DNA from: UBA4615 sp964399635
GTDB lineage: Bacteria > Pseudomonadota > Gammaproteobacteria > Burkholderiales > Burkholderiaceae_E
Reading direction: 5' to 3'
Assembly: GCA_964399635.1 (NCBI GenBank)
Contig: CAYNRU010000053.1
Coordinates: forward strand, 1-64,000
DNA length: 64,000 nt
The position numbers were made by a program, and so were the translations under genes. Every line of letters starts with the position of its first letter. Position 1 is the stretch's first letter. Positions 1 to 8,074 of the stretch are shown here, one piece after another. The notes beneath the pieces were generated by a model. That model did no database searches and was not told the origin of the DNA. It worked only from the letters and a program-made list of their open reading frames with translations.

Positions 1-199
1 AAAACGCAGTACCGGCGGCAAGCTTCGACTGATCGGTGGCATATCGGGTGCGCCGTGCGGCGGACGACCACGACGAGATCACCGCCGAGCGCCTCGGCGC
101 GAAGCTCACCGGGCCCATGGCGTGATCGCGCGGTGCGACCCTGCAGCGGGGTTGACCGCACTCAACCCCCTGCCCTGCCCGGCCCGTAGAGTCGAGGCC

Positions 200-1243
200 A
201 TGGCCACCTCCGACACGCCGCCCGCCGCCGCGTCCCGAAGCACGCTGCTGATGCGCCCCATCCCGGAGGACCGCCCGGTGCGCGTGCTCGCGCTGTCGGG
301 TGGCGGCTTCCTGGGCCTGTACTCCGCGACGCTGCTCGAGGGCCTGGAGGCGCTCGCCGGCGAGCCGCTCGGGCGCCGCTTCGATCTGATCGCCGGCACC
401 TCCATCGGCGGGCTGCTCGCGCTGGCGCTGGCCTTCGAGGTCCCGATGTCACGGATGGTCGAGCTGTTCGAGACGCATGGCCCGCACATCTTCTCCGGCC
501 GCGCGCTGCCCGCCGGGCCGGTGAGCCGTCTGCTGGACATGAGCCGCTCGGTGTTCGGCCCCAAGTACTCCGGCGCTGCGCTGCGCCGGGCGCTGCAGGA
601 CGCGCTGGGCGACAGCCGCCTCGCCGACGCGCTGCACCGCGTGGTGGTGCCGGCGGTCGACGTGGGCCGCAGCCGCGCCAAGATCTTCAAGACGCCGCAT
701 GGGTCCGCCTCGCGCGGCGACGGCAACCTGCGCGCCATGGACGTGGCGATGGCCACCTGCGCCGCCCCCGCCTACTTTCCCGCGGTGCGGGTGGGGCGCC
801 GGCTGTACGCCGACGGCGGCCTCTACGCGGTGGCGCCAGACCAGGTGGCGCTGCACGAACTGGAGCACTTCTTGCGCATCGACCCGTCGCGCGTGTCGAT
901 GCTGTCCGTCGGCACCGCCACGTCGCACTACCGGCCCGCCGGCGGCGTGTCCGAGGACGCGGGCGCGGTGGACTGGCTGTCGAGCGGCCGCCTGCTGCTC
1001 ACGCTGATCTCGGTGCAGCAGCAGTACGCGCACACGATGGTCAGGGACCGGCTGGGCAGCGAGCGCTACCTGCGGCTGGACGCGATGTGGCCCGGCGACG
1101 CCGGCCTGGGCATCGACGTGGCGACCCGGCAGGCGGCCCGGGTGCTGTCCGGGCTGGCGCGCAAGACGCTGGCCGAGACGCTGGCCGAGCGGCTCGACGC
1201 CTTCATCGCGCCGCTCGACAGGCCGGCGCGAGCACGTGCGTGA
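200..1243 (+). CDS. Patatin-like phospholipase
   Basis: This 347-residue protein is a patatin-family serine lipase or acyl hydrolase. It carries the oxyanion-hole motif GGGFLG (residues 34-39), the nucleophile elbow GTSIGG with Ser68, and the catalytic Asp in DGG (Asp205), so the Ser-Asp dyad is complete. No signal peptide is evident, so it probably acts in the cytoplasm on phospholipids or acyl esters. An in-frame ATG lies further upstream at 122, but the frame from 200 begins just before conserved patatin sequence and was preferred. The family also includes defence effectors, but no nucleotide cyclase or other defence gene lies nearby, so a housekeeping lipid role is more likely. The substrate cannot be inferred. 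Confidence 0.85.
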   Translation: MATSDTPPAAASRSTLLMRPIPEDRPVRVLALSGGGFLGLYSATLLEGLEALAGEPLGRRFDLIAGTSIGGLLALALAFEVPMSRMVELFETHGPHIFSGRALPAGPVSRLLDMSRSVFGPKYSGAALRRALQDALGDSRLADALHRVVVPAVDVGRSRAKIFKTPHGSASRGDGNLRAMDVAMATCAAPAYFPAVRVGRRLYADGGLYAVAPDQVALHELEHFLRIDPSRVSMLSVGTATSHYRPAGGVSEDAGAVDWLSSGRLLLTLISVQQQYAHTMVRDRLGSERYLRLDAMWPGDAGLGIDVATRQAARVLSGLARKTLAETLAERLDAFIAPLDRPARARA

Positions 1244-1523
1244 CTACCCCGCCTCGAGGCGGGCGATCCGGCCGCGCGGCGACCGGCGCCGGTCGTGCCC
1301 GACGGCTGCGGGACGTGGCACCGCCCCGCGGATACCCGGGGCATCGGCTGCCCGAAGTGCCGTGCTACCCTCGATTGGCCTTACGCCTCCGGCGTGGCCG
1401 CTTCGTCGAATGAGCCTGCGGGCGCTCCCGTGCGGCGGGGTGCAGCAACGACGGTCCGCCAGCCGCCTTCCTGCCATCGCTCGGTGCCGATGTTCGGCCC
1501 GGGCACCGCCCGAGCCTTGCAAG

Positions 1524-1919
1524 ATGAGCACTGCCCCTGTCGAGCCAGTCACCCCGCCCCGGCCGCTCGGCGCCTACTCGTCCGTGCGCATGGTGCCGCT
1601 GGGCGCGGCGAACCTGGCGTTCGTGTCGGGCCTCACCGCCGGCGGGCAGGCGCCCGACGACGCGGCGGCCCAGGCGGAGGTCATCTTCGCGCGCATGCGC
1701 GACCTGCTGGTCGAGGCCGGCGGGAACCTTGGTCATGTCGTGAAGCTCACGACCTACCTGACCGACATGGGCGACTACGACGGCTACAACGCGGTCCGCA
1801 ACCGCGTCTTCGCGGGCGTCTCGCCGCCACCCGCCAGCACCACGGTGGGCACCTCCGCGCTCCCGCGCGCCGGCTGCAGGGTGGAGATCGAGGCCGTCGC
1901 GGTGATTCCGGCCGTCTAG
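1524..1919 (+). CDS. RidA/YjgF family imine deaminase
   Basis: This 131-residue protein matches the RidA (YjgF/YER057c/UK114) family, which hydrolyses reactive enamine/imine intermediates released by PLP enzymes or acts in catabolic deaminations. The C-terminal stretch TSALPRAGCRVEIEAVAVI holds the family's conserved arginine position and the EIEA strand. The frame is open further upstream, but the ATG at 1524 gives the normal family length. Its stop codon TAG lies inside a CTAG palindrome that also supplies the stop of the convergent IclR gene. About 280 bases upstream of it hold no recognisable gene. Confidence 0.85.
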   Translation: MSTAPVEPVTPPRPLGAYSSVRMVPLGAANLAFVSGLTAGGQAPDDAAAQAEVIFARMRDLLVEAGGNLGHVVKLTTYLTDMGDYDGYNAVRNRVFAGVSPPPASTTVGTSALPRAGCRVEIEAVAVIPAV

Positions 1920-2716
1920 CGCGCGGGCAGGCGCGGCAGGCTCGCCGCGGCATCCTGGATCTTCCGGGCACAGCGCTGCAGCGGCTCGAGCAGCGGACTG
2001 ACCGCGGCGCCTCGTGAACCGTCGTCGCCGGACAGCGTGCTGAGCGCGATCGCGCCGACGATCTTTCCGTCGCGGTCCGACACCGGGACCCCGAGCGCCT
2101 TCAGGCCGATGTCCAGCTCCCCGTCGACCTCTGCCCAGCCCTGTGAGCGCACCTCGGCGAGGATGGCCCTGAGCCTGGCGGGATCGGTCACCGTCCTGCC
2201 GGTGATCGCCTCCAGCCGCGCGCCGGCGAAATAGGCGTCCAGCTCAGCCGGCGGCAGCGCGGCGAGCAGCACGCGCCCCATCGCGCTGGCGTGCGCCGGG
2301 AGCCGGTCGCCGGCCTTGACCGTGATCGACATCAGTCGCCTCGCGGAGGGCATCCGGAGCACGTGCACGATGTCCGCTCCATCGAGCACCGCGGCGGAGC
2401 CGGACTCGCCCGTCTCGCGGACCAGCGCCTCCAGGAAGGGCTGCGCGACGTCCCATGCGCTCACCGAGGACAGATAGGCGAAGCCGAGCGCGAGCACGCG
2501 CGGGCGCAGCGCGAACTGCTTGCCGTCGAAGGCAGCGTAGCCCAGCGTCACCAGGGTCAGCAGCAGGCGGCGCGCCGCCGCGCGGCTGATGCCGGCGCGG
2601 CGCGCGACCTCGCTCAGGGTGAGCCCTTCGCGGCCATTGCCGAACGCCTCGATCAGCGCCAGCCCGCGGGCGAGCGAGCTGACGAACTCCTCCGAACGAC
2701 GGGGCTCGCTTGACAT
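1916..2716 (-). CDS. IclR family transcriptional regulator
   Basis: This 266-residue regulator has an N-terminal winged helix-turn-helix at about residues 31-60 (LTLSEVARRAGISRAAARRL) and a C-terminal IclR effector-binding domain. It most resembles the PcaR/PobR branch, whose members often control aromatic or carboxylate catabolism. It is divergent from the cupin-hydrolase-Bug-SDR-VOC string and is the obvious candidate regulator. The intergenic space holds repeated CGAACA/TGTTCG half-sites. The start at 2716 was chosen because the longer frame would run through those half-sites. The effector is unknown. Confidence 0.9.
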   Translation of the reverse strand: MSSEPRRSEEFVSSLARGLALIEAFGNGREGLTLSEVARRAGISRAAARRLLLTLVTLGYAAFDGKQFALRPRVLALGFAYLSSVSAWDVAQPFLEALVRETGESGSAAVLDGADIVHVLRMPSARRLMSITVKAGDRLPAHASAMGRVLLAALPPAELDAYFAGARLEAITGRTVTDPARLRAILAEVRSQGWAEVDGELDIGLKALGVPVSDRDGKIVGAIALSTLSGDDGSRGAAVSPLLEPLQRCARKIQDAAASLPRLPAR

Positions 2717-2740
2717 GGATGGCGCTGGGGCGAATAATAA

Positions 2741-2765
2741 CGAACAGATGTTCGCATAGCGAACA
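2741..2765. promoter_or_regulatory. Triple half-site operator for the IclR regulator
   Basis: Three six-base half-sites alternate in orientation: CGAACA (2741-2746), TGTTCG (2749-2754) and CGAACA (2760-2765). The first pair forms an inverted repeat with a 2-base spacer, the second an inverted repeat with a 5-base spacer. The block lies between the divergent iclR-type gene and the cupin gene and is clearly richer in A+T than its surroundings. That placement is typical of IclR-family operators that control both directions. The symmetry is seen directly; binding is inferred. Confidence 0.65.
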
Positions 2766-2811
2766 CATTGCGTCAAGCCCCGGATGCTTCATCGCCCACC
2801 GCGCCGAGCCC

Positions 2812-3246
2812 ATGACCGACACCCTGAAAGTCCATCGCCTCGGCGAATCCCAGCGCGTGCCCTACGGCCCGCTGGCGTATTACCTCCCGCTCGCGGGCGA
2901 CGGCGAGACACCGGTGCGCACGGGGATCCAGGTCAGCGAGCCGGGCTATGTCGCGCCGATGCACTGGCACCCCTACGTGGAGCTGCTCTTCGTCGTCGAG
3001 GGCGAGACCGAGGTGTGGCTGCAGGGGCAGGCGCATGCGCCGCAACGGCTCGTCGAAGGCGACTGCGTGGTGCTGCCCGCCGGCATCCCGCACAGCTTCC
3101 GCACCGTCGGCGACCGGCGCATGCGCCTGCTCGGCATCCATGCGAGCGCGGCACGCGTGGTGAACTATCTGGATCGCCAGACCGACGGCAACGGCTATCC
3201 GGTGCTGGACGCGGCGCTCGCGCCGGTCGCGAAGCCGGGAGCCTGA
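2812..3246 (+). CDS. Cupin domain protein
   Basis: This 144-residue protein is a single-domain cupin. Motif 1 is complete (Gly45, His51, His53, Glu57, Gly64) and motif 2 has the PAGIPH segment with His94, so a 2-His/Glu/His metal site is expected. Such proteins are dioxygenases, isomerases, decarboxylases or sugar/acid binders; the sequence does not decide which. It is the first gene of the string facing the IclR regulator, and the next gene begins one base after its stop. The frame is open upstream to 2710, but that would run through the operator, so the ATG at 2812 was chosen. Confidence 0.8.
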   Translation: MTDTLKVHRLGESQRVPYGPLAYYLPLAGDGETPVRTGIQVSEPGYVAPMHWHPYVELLFVVEGETEVWLQGQAHAPQRLVEGDCVVLPAGIPHSFRTVGDRRMRLLGIHASAARVVNYLDRQTDGNGYPVLDAALAPVAKPGA

Positions 3247-3247
3247 C

Positions 3248-4138
3248 TTGGCGCAGCCCGGAGACGAAGACCCGATCGTCTGGCGCGGCATGACGGCCGC
3301 GCAGATCGCGGCCCAGTACAACCCGCAGATCGCCGTTGCGGACCCCGCGCGCTACGGCCGCGAGAACCGGGCCGCGAGCGAGGCGGCGCGAGCCGGCCTG
3401 CCGGGCAGGCTCGACCTCCGCTACGGTCCGGGTCCGCGCCAGCTGCTCGACGTCTTTCCCGCAACGGGCGACGCGCTGCGCGGCAAGGGTCTCGCCCCCG
3501 TGCTGCTGTTCATCCATGGCGGAGGCTGGCGCACGCTCGACAAGTCGGTGTACTCGTTCATCGCGCCGCCCTGGTCGGCCGCGGGCGTCGTCTGCGTCCT
3601 GCCGAGCTACGGGCTGCTGCCCGAGGTGCCGCTGTGGCGGATGGTGGAGGAGGCACGCGAGGCGATCGCGTGGGTGCACGCTAACGCGCTCGCCTGCGGT
3701 GGCGACCCGCGGCGCATCGTCCTCGCCGGCATGTCGGCGGGCGCGCAGCTCTCCGGGATGGCGCTCGCGCACGAGCCCTCCGCACGCGTGATCCGGGCAG
3801 CGGCGCTGGCGAGCTCGGTCTACGACCTCGAGGCGCACCGCTGGCACGGACGCCACCAGGACATGGCGCTCGACGATGCGCTGGTGGCTCGGGCCAGCCC
3901 TATGCGCAATCCGCCGCTCGACCCGCGCCTGCCGATGTCGCTCTCGGTGGGTGCCGACGAAACGCCCGAGATGCTGCGCCAGACGCGCGACTACCACGCC
4001 ATGCTCGCCGCACGCGGGCAGCCGGTGGGCCTGCTGGAAGAGCCCGGGCTGCACCACCTCAACATGGGTCGCGCCTTCGCCGAGCCCAGGTCGGCCACGT
4101 TCCGCGCGCTGCACCGCCTGCTCGCCGAAACCGGCTGA
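3248..4138 (+). CDS. Alpha/beta hydrolase, kynurenine formamidase-like
   Basis: This 296-residue hydrolase has the HGGG oxyanion motif (residues 90-93), the nucleophile elbow GMSAG with Ser163, and a C-terminal catalytic His in LHHLNM. The N-terminal pattern IVWRGM followed by QYNPQIAVAD and the overall layout resemble the arylformamidase/kynurenine formamidase-type esterases. It probably hydrolyses an amide or ester intermediate of the pathway served by this gene string. A TTG start at 3248 sits one base after the cupin stop; an ATG at 3290 would cut off the conserved IVWRG segment, so the TTG is preferred. Confidence 0.8.
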   Translation: MAQPGDEDPIVWRGMTAAQIAAQYNPQIAVADPARYGRENRAASEAARAGLPGRLDLRYGPGPRQLLDVFPATGDALRGKGLAPVLLFIHGGGWRTLDKSVYSFIAPPWSAAGVVCVLPSYGLLPEVPLWRMVEEAREAIAWVHANALACGGDPRRIVLAGMSAGAQLSGMALAHEPSARVIRAAALASSVYDLEAHRWHGRHQDMALDDALVARASPMRNPPLDPRLPMSLSVGADETPEMLRQTRDYHAMLAARGQPVGLLEEPGLHHLNMGRAFAEPRSATFRALHRLLAETG

Positions 4139-4146
4139 GCAACGAT

Positions 4147-4176
4147 CCCCGACGCCCCCCGACGACCCCCGACGAT
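4147..4176. repeat. Short 10-base tandem repeat
   Basis: The unit CCCCGACG plus two variable bases occurs three times in a row in the gap between the hydrolase and the Bug-receptor gene. It does not code and may be simple slippage product. No function is assigned. Confidence 0.5.
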
Positions 4177-4194
4177 ATGCCTGGAGCCCTGCCG

Positions 4195-5172
4195 ATGACT
4201 GCCCGCCGCGCCCTGCTCGCCTGCCTGTTCGCCGCCCTCGCGGCCCCTGCCGCGCCCGCGCTCGCACAGGCGTGGCCCAACAAGCCGATCCGCCTGATCA
4301 TCCCCTACCCGCCCGGCGGACAGACCGACATCGTGGGACGCTGGCTCGGCGCGAGGCTCTCCACGGTGCTCGGCCAGCAGGTGGTGATGGACAATCGAGC
4401 CGGCGCGCAGGGCATCCTCGGCATGAACGCCGCCAAGGCCGCGGAGCCGGACGGCTATACCTTCGTCTACAGCAACGTCTCCATCAGCCTCATCAACCGC
4501 TATGCGCACGCGAGGCTCCCCTACGACGCGCTGACCGACTTCGAGCCGGTGTCGCTGCTCGGCTACACGACGCTCGGGCTCGCCGTGCCCCAGACCTCGG
4601 GGATGAAGACGCTCGACGACCTGGTCCGCCACGTGAAGGCGAACCCCGGCAAGTCGACCTACGCCTCGTTCGGCGTCGGCAGCACCGCGCACATCTACGG
4701 CGAGATGTTCAACGGCGCGGCGGGCCTCGACATGGGCCACGTCGCCTACAAGGGCACGGCGCCCGCCACCGTCGACGTGGTCGCCGGGCAGGTGACCGCC
4801 GGCTACATCGACTTCGCCAGCATGGGCGCGATGATCCAGGGCGGAAAGCTGGTCGTGCTCGCGGTCACGGGTACGCAGCGGTGGCCGCAGCATCCCGCGG
4901 TGCCAACCTTCGGCGAGCTCGGCTATCCGCTCGACCTGCCCGGCTGGGCCGGCATCATGGCGCCCAGGGGCACGCCTCGCCCGATCATCGACCGGATGAG
5001 CCAGGAGATCGCGAAGATCATGCAGACGGCCGAGGGCAAGACCGACATGCTGGAGAAGGGCGGCATCATCGCGGTGGGCAGCACGCCGGGTGAATTCGCC
5101 GATCGCCTCAAGCGCGACGCGCCGCGCTGGGGCGAGGCGTTCGCGAAGTCCGGCGTCAAGCCGCAGGAATGA
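4195..5172 (+). CDS. Bug/TctC family tripartite tricarboxylate receptor
   Basis: This 325-residue exported protein belongs to the Bug (TctC) family of periplasmic solute receptors, which bind carboxylates or amides. A signal peptide with a long hydrophobic core ends at ALAQA, followed by the family signature PNKPIRLIIPYPPGGQTD. A GGAG ribosome site at 4183-4186, 8 bases upstream, favours the ATG at 4195 over the one at 4177. There are no tctA/tctB membrane genes in the window, as is usual for the many orphan Bug receptors of Burkholderiales. It lies inside the IclR-regulated string and probably captures that pathway's substrate. Confidence 0.9.
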   Translation: MTARRALLACLFAALAAPAAPALAQAWPNKPIRLIIPYPPGGQTDIVGRWLGARLSTVLGQQVVMDNRAGAQGILGMNAAKAAEPDGYTFVYSNVSISLINRYAHARLPYDALTDFEPVSLLGYTTLGLAVPQTSGMKTLDDLVRHVKANPGKSTYASFGVGSTAHIYGEMFNGAAGLDMGHVAYKGTAPATVDVVAGQVTAGYIDFASMGAMIQGGKLVVLAVTGTQRWPQHPAVPTFGELGYPLDLPGWAGIMAPRGTPRPIIDRMSQEIAKIMQTAEGKTDMLEKGGIIAVGSTPGEFADRLKRDAPRWGEAFAKSGVKPQE

Positions 5173-5972
5173 GCGGGGTCACCGGCGTGACGCGCAGGCT
5201 CGAAGGCAAGATCGCACTGATCACCGGGGCGGCCGGTGCGCAGGGTCGCGCGGCGGCGCACACCTTCGCGCGCCACGGCGCACGGGTTGCGCTGGCCGAC
5301 ATCGACGAGGCGCGCGTGCACGCCCTCGCCACGGAGGTGATCGCACAGGGGGGCGATGCGCTCGCGATCGCCACGGACGTCACCTCCGAGGACAGCGTCG
5401 AGCGGATGGTCGATGCCGCGCTGGCGCGCTTCGGCAGCCTGGACGTGCTCTACAACAATGCCGGCATCAACAACGGCGGCCCGACCGAGGCCGAGCGCGA
5501 CTGCGACGTGATCCGCCTGCCGCTACACATCTGGCAGCGCATGATCGACGTGAACCTCACCGGCGTGTTCCTGTGCTCCAAGCACGCGATCCCGGCGCTG
5601 ATCGCCGCGGGCGGCGGATCCGTGATCAACATCTCGTCGACCGCCGGCATCCTGGGCAGCTCGCTGTCCGGGCACACCTACTCGGCGACCAAGGGCGGGC
5701 TGAACTCGCTCACGCGCTCCATGGCGGCCGCCTACGCGAAGCACAAGGTGCGCGTGAACGCGATCTGCCCGGGCTCGCTCGAGCCGGTGATGAAGTTCGG
5801 CATACCGCGCACACCGGAGCGCCAGAAGATGCTCGAGGCGAACTACCCGATCGGCCGGCTGGGCACCGAGGACGACGTGGTCCAGCTCGCCGTCTACCTT
5901 GCGTCGGACGAATCCTCCTGGACCACCGGCACGGTGATCCCGGTCGACGGCGGCTTCACCTCGACCTCCTGA
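5169..5972 (+). CDS. SDR family oxidoreductase
   Basis: This 267-residue classical short-chain dehydrogenase/reductase has the cofactor loop TGAAGAQG (residues 19-26), the NNAG structural motif and the catalytic pair Tyr171 and Lys175 in YSATK. The aspartate after the second strand (ALADID) favours NAD(H) over NADP(H). Its ATG overlaps the stop of the Bug receptor as ATGA, so translation is coupled. The most likely job is oxidation of a hydroxy intermediate in the same catabolic route. It could be annotated FabG-like, but the context argues against fatty-acid synthesis. Confidence 0.88.
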   Translation: MSGVTGVTRRLEGKIALITGAAGAQGRAAAHTFARHGARVALADIDEARVHALATEVIAQGGDALAIATDVTSEDSVERMVDAALARFGSLDVLYNNAGINNGGPTEAERDCDVIRLPLHIWQRMIDVNLTGVFLCSKHAIPALIAAGGGSVINISSTAGILGSSLSGHTYSATKGGLNSLTRSMAAAYAKHKVRVNAICPGSLEPVMKFGIPRTPERQKMLEANYPIGRLGTEDDVVQLAVYLASDESSWTTGTVIPVDGGFTSTS

Positions 5973-6031
5973 GCCATGCAGCCGAGACGGACTCCCACGA
6001 CCCCCGGACTCCCTGAAACGGACGCGACGCC

Positions 6032-6427
6032 ATGGGCATGAACCCGGCGAGGAACGCCGTCGACATCGGCATGCTGGTCGGCGACATCGCCGCCAGCCTG
6101 GCCTTCTACGAAGGCGTGCTGGGACTGAAGAAGGTCCAGGAGATGCGGGTCTCCTTCGGCACGATGCACCGCATGGCCTTCGGCGACAGCTTCATCAAGC
6201 TCATCGACCCGACCAAGGTGCCGCCGGCCGGCACGCCGGGCCTCGAGCGCGCGCTCGGCCTGCGCTACCTGACCTTTCCCGTCACCAACATCGACGAGGT
6301 CTGCGAGGCCTGCAGGAACGCGGGCGTCAGGTTCGACGTCGAGAAGAAGGAGTTCATGCCGGGCGTGACCATCGCCATGGTGCGCGACCCGGACGGCAAC
6401 GTGGTCGAGTTCGTGCAGCGCGCCTGA
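6032..6427 (+). CDS. VOC/glyoxalase family protein
   Basis: This 131-residue protein is a vicinal-oxygen-chelate fold protein with two beta-alpha-beta-beta-beta modules. It starts with the pattern DIGMLVGDIAASLAFYEGVLGL and ends with RDPDGNVVEFVQ, whose Glu is a usual metal ligand. Family members include glyoxalases, methylmalonyl-CoA epimerases and ring-cleavage dioxygenases. As the last gene of the IclR-linked string it is likely a lyase, isomerase or dioxygenase for that pathway. The 59-base gap upstream may or may not break the operon. Confidence 0.82.
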   Translation: MGMNPARNAVDIGMLVGDIAASLAFYEGVLGLKKVQEMRVSFGTMHRMAFGDSFIKLIDPTKVPPAGTPGLERALGLRYLTFPVTNIDEVCEACRNAGVRFDVEKKEFMPGVTIAMVRDPDGNVVEFVQRA

Positions 6428-6434
6428 GGCCACC

Positions 6435-6469
6435 GGCGGGGCGGCACGGCTCCCGGGCCGGCCCCCGCC
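6435..6469. terminator. Candidate bidirectional terminator stem-loop
   Basis: GGCGGGG (6435-6441) pairs perfectly with CCCCGCC (6463-6469) across a GC-rich loop in the 49-base space between two convergent genes. There is no U tract, so it is a structural candidate only. Confidence 0.35.
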
Positions 6470-6476
6470 GCGGGAC

Positions 6477-7964
6477 TCAGCCGCGCGTGGCGGCGGGCGC
6501 CACGTGCACCGCCGGCCTGCGCCCGCCGTTCCAGCGCCCGCCGATCGCGCGCTCGACCTGCGCGGCCAGCTGCAGCAGCAGCCCGTCCTGCGCCTGCGCG
6601 GCCTGCGCCTGGATGCCCAGGGGCAGCCCGTTGTCGTGCGTGGCCATCGGCAGCGAGATGCCCGGCATGCCGCACAGGTTCGCAAGCGGCGTGTACGCAA
6701 AGAAGCGCCACAGGTTCGCGAACCAGTCGTGCACCGAGGCGATGTCGCTGGTCGTCAGGTACTCGGTCGTGCCGATGCGCGGGGTGGGCAGCGCCGTGAT
6801 CGGCGTGAGCACGACGTCCCATGACTCGAAGAACGCGCCGAACCCGCGCGCGGTCGCGTTGAAGGTCTGCTGCATGCGAAAGCGCTCGGCCCAGGTCGCG
6901 CGCCGGCCGGCCTCCCAGATCTTCACGTTCACCGGCTCGACCAGGTCGGCGGGGGGACGCTCGAGCCCGCGCGCCGCGAGCAGGCCGTCGATGGTCTGCG
7001 CGAAGTTGCTGATGTAGCAGAAGGTCTGCGCATCGAACGCCGCGCGGAAGTCGATCTCGGGCAAGGCCCAGTCGACGTGGTGGCCGAGCCCCGCGAGGAA
7101 GCGCCCGGCGCGCTCGAGCTCGGCGACGATGTGCGGTGTCGCCCGGTAGTCGCCCCACTCGTGCGACAGCGCGATGCGCAGTCGGCCCGGGTCGCGCGCG
7201 ATGCGCGTCAGGTAGGGCTCGTCGGGCATCCAGTAGGGCATGAACTCGCCGGGCGCGCCGCCGCGGCAGCGGTCGACGAAGGCGGCGGTGTCGCGCACGC
7301 TGCGGCTCTGGCAGCCCTGGGTCGACACCAGCCCGGTCAGGTCCGAGGCGCCCGGCGCGATCGAGAACACGCCGCGCGAGGGCTTGAGCCCGATGTTGCC
7401 GTTGACGCCGGCGGGAATGCGGATCGATCCGCCCCCGTCGGTCGCGTGCGACAGCGGCAGCACGCCGGCGGCCACCATCGCGGCGGTGCCCGCCGACGAG
7501 CCGCAGGTGGTGAAGCCGGTGTCCCAGGGATTGCGGGTCACGTAGACCGCCGGGTTCTCGGCCGAGCTGCATACGCCGAACTCGGGTGTGGTACTGCGGC
7601 CGATCACGTTCAGCCCCGCCTGCCGGATCTTGCCCGTGAGGAAGCTGTCGGCCGACGCGCGGTGGCCGCGCATCAGCAGCGAGCCCATCTCCTGCAGCCG
7701 TCCCTTCAGGGTCGGTCCGAGGTCCTTCATCAGGTAGGGCACGCCCGCGAAGAGGCCCTCCGGATCCATGCCGTCCTTGAGCGGATCGGTGACGACATCG
7801 TCGAAGACCTCGACCACGGCGGACAGCTCGGGGTTCACTAGGGCGATGCCGGCTGCGGCCTGGGCAGCGAGCTCGGCGGGTGTCAGCTCGCCCCTGCGCA
7901 CGCGCTCGGCGAGCGCGAGCCCGTCGTGCCGGGCCCATTCGTCCCAGCTCATCGCCAATGTCAT
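6477..7964 (-). CDS. Amidase signature family hydrolase
   Basis: This 495-residue enzyme belongs to the amidase signature family. The Ser-cisSer-Lys triad is visible: Lys80 in LMKD, the cis-serine in CGSSAGT (Ser156/157) and the nucleophile Ser180 in DGGGSIRIPAG. The cytoplasmic enzyme hydrolyses a carboxamide or cyclic amide. GatA is unlikely because no gatB or gatC is near. It is convergent with the VOC gene and stands alone. A second ATG at 7952 (MSWDEW) is an equally possible start. The substrate is unknown. Confidence 0.88.
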   Translation of the reverse strand: MTLAMSWDEWARHDGLALAERVRRGELTPAELAAQAAAGIALVNPELSAVVEVFDDVVTDPLKDGMDPEGLFAGVPYLMKDLGPTLKGRLQEMGSLLMRGHRASADSFLTGKIRQAGLNVIGRSTTPEFGVCSSAENPAVYVTRNPWDTGFTTCGSSAGTAAMVAAGVLPLSHATDGGGSIRIPAGVNGNIGLKPSRGVFSIAPGASDLTGLVSTQGCQSRSVRDTAAFVDRCRGGAPGEFMPYWMPDEPYLTRIARDPGRLRIALSHEWGDYRATPHIVAELERAGRFLAGLGHHVDWALPEIDFRAAFDAQTFCYISNFAQTIDGLLAARGLERPPADLVEPVNVKIWEAGRRATWAERFRMQQTFNATARGFGAFFESWDVVLTPITALPTPRIGTTEYLTTSDIASVHDWFANLWRFFAYTPLANLCGMPGISLPMATHDNGLPLGIQAQAAQAQDGLLLQLAAQVERAIGGRWNGGRRPAVHVAPAATRG

Positions 7965-8074
7965 CGGGTGTCGCCTGTCTGCGGCGGCCGCGGTGCGCGG
8001 CCTGCCCGTGGGTCGGATCGGTCGAGTTTAAATCCGCCGGGCGACCTCGGCCAGACGGCGGGGCCCCGCGGCGC

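Noticed and set aside
33..125. Thirty-codon plus-strand frame at the left edge
   Set aside because: It is preceded by an in-frame stop at 30-32, is very short, and no family could be recognised, so it is not reported as a gene.
200..1243. Patatin considered as a CBASS-type defence effector
   Set aside because: No cyclase, ubiquitin-like or other defence gene lies near, and the left neighbour is outside the window.
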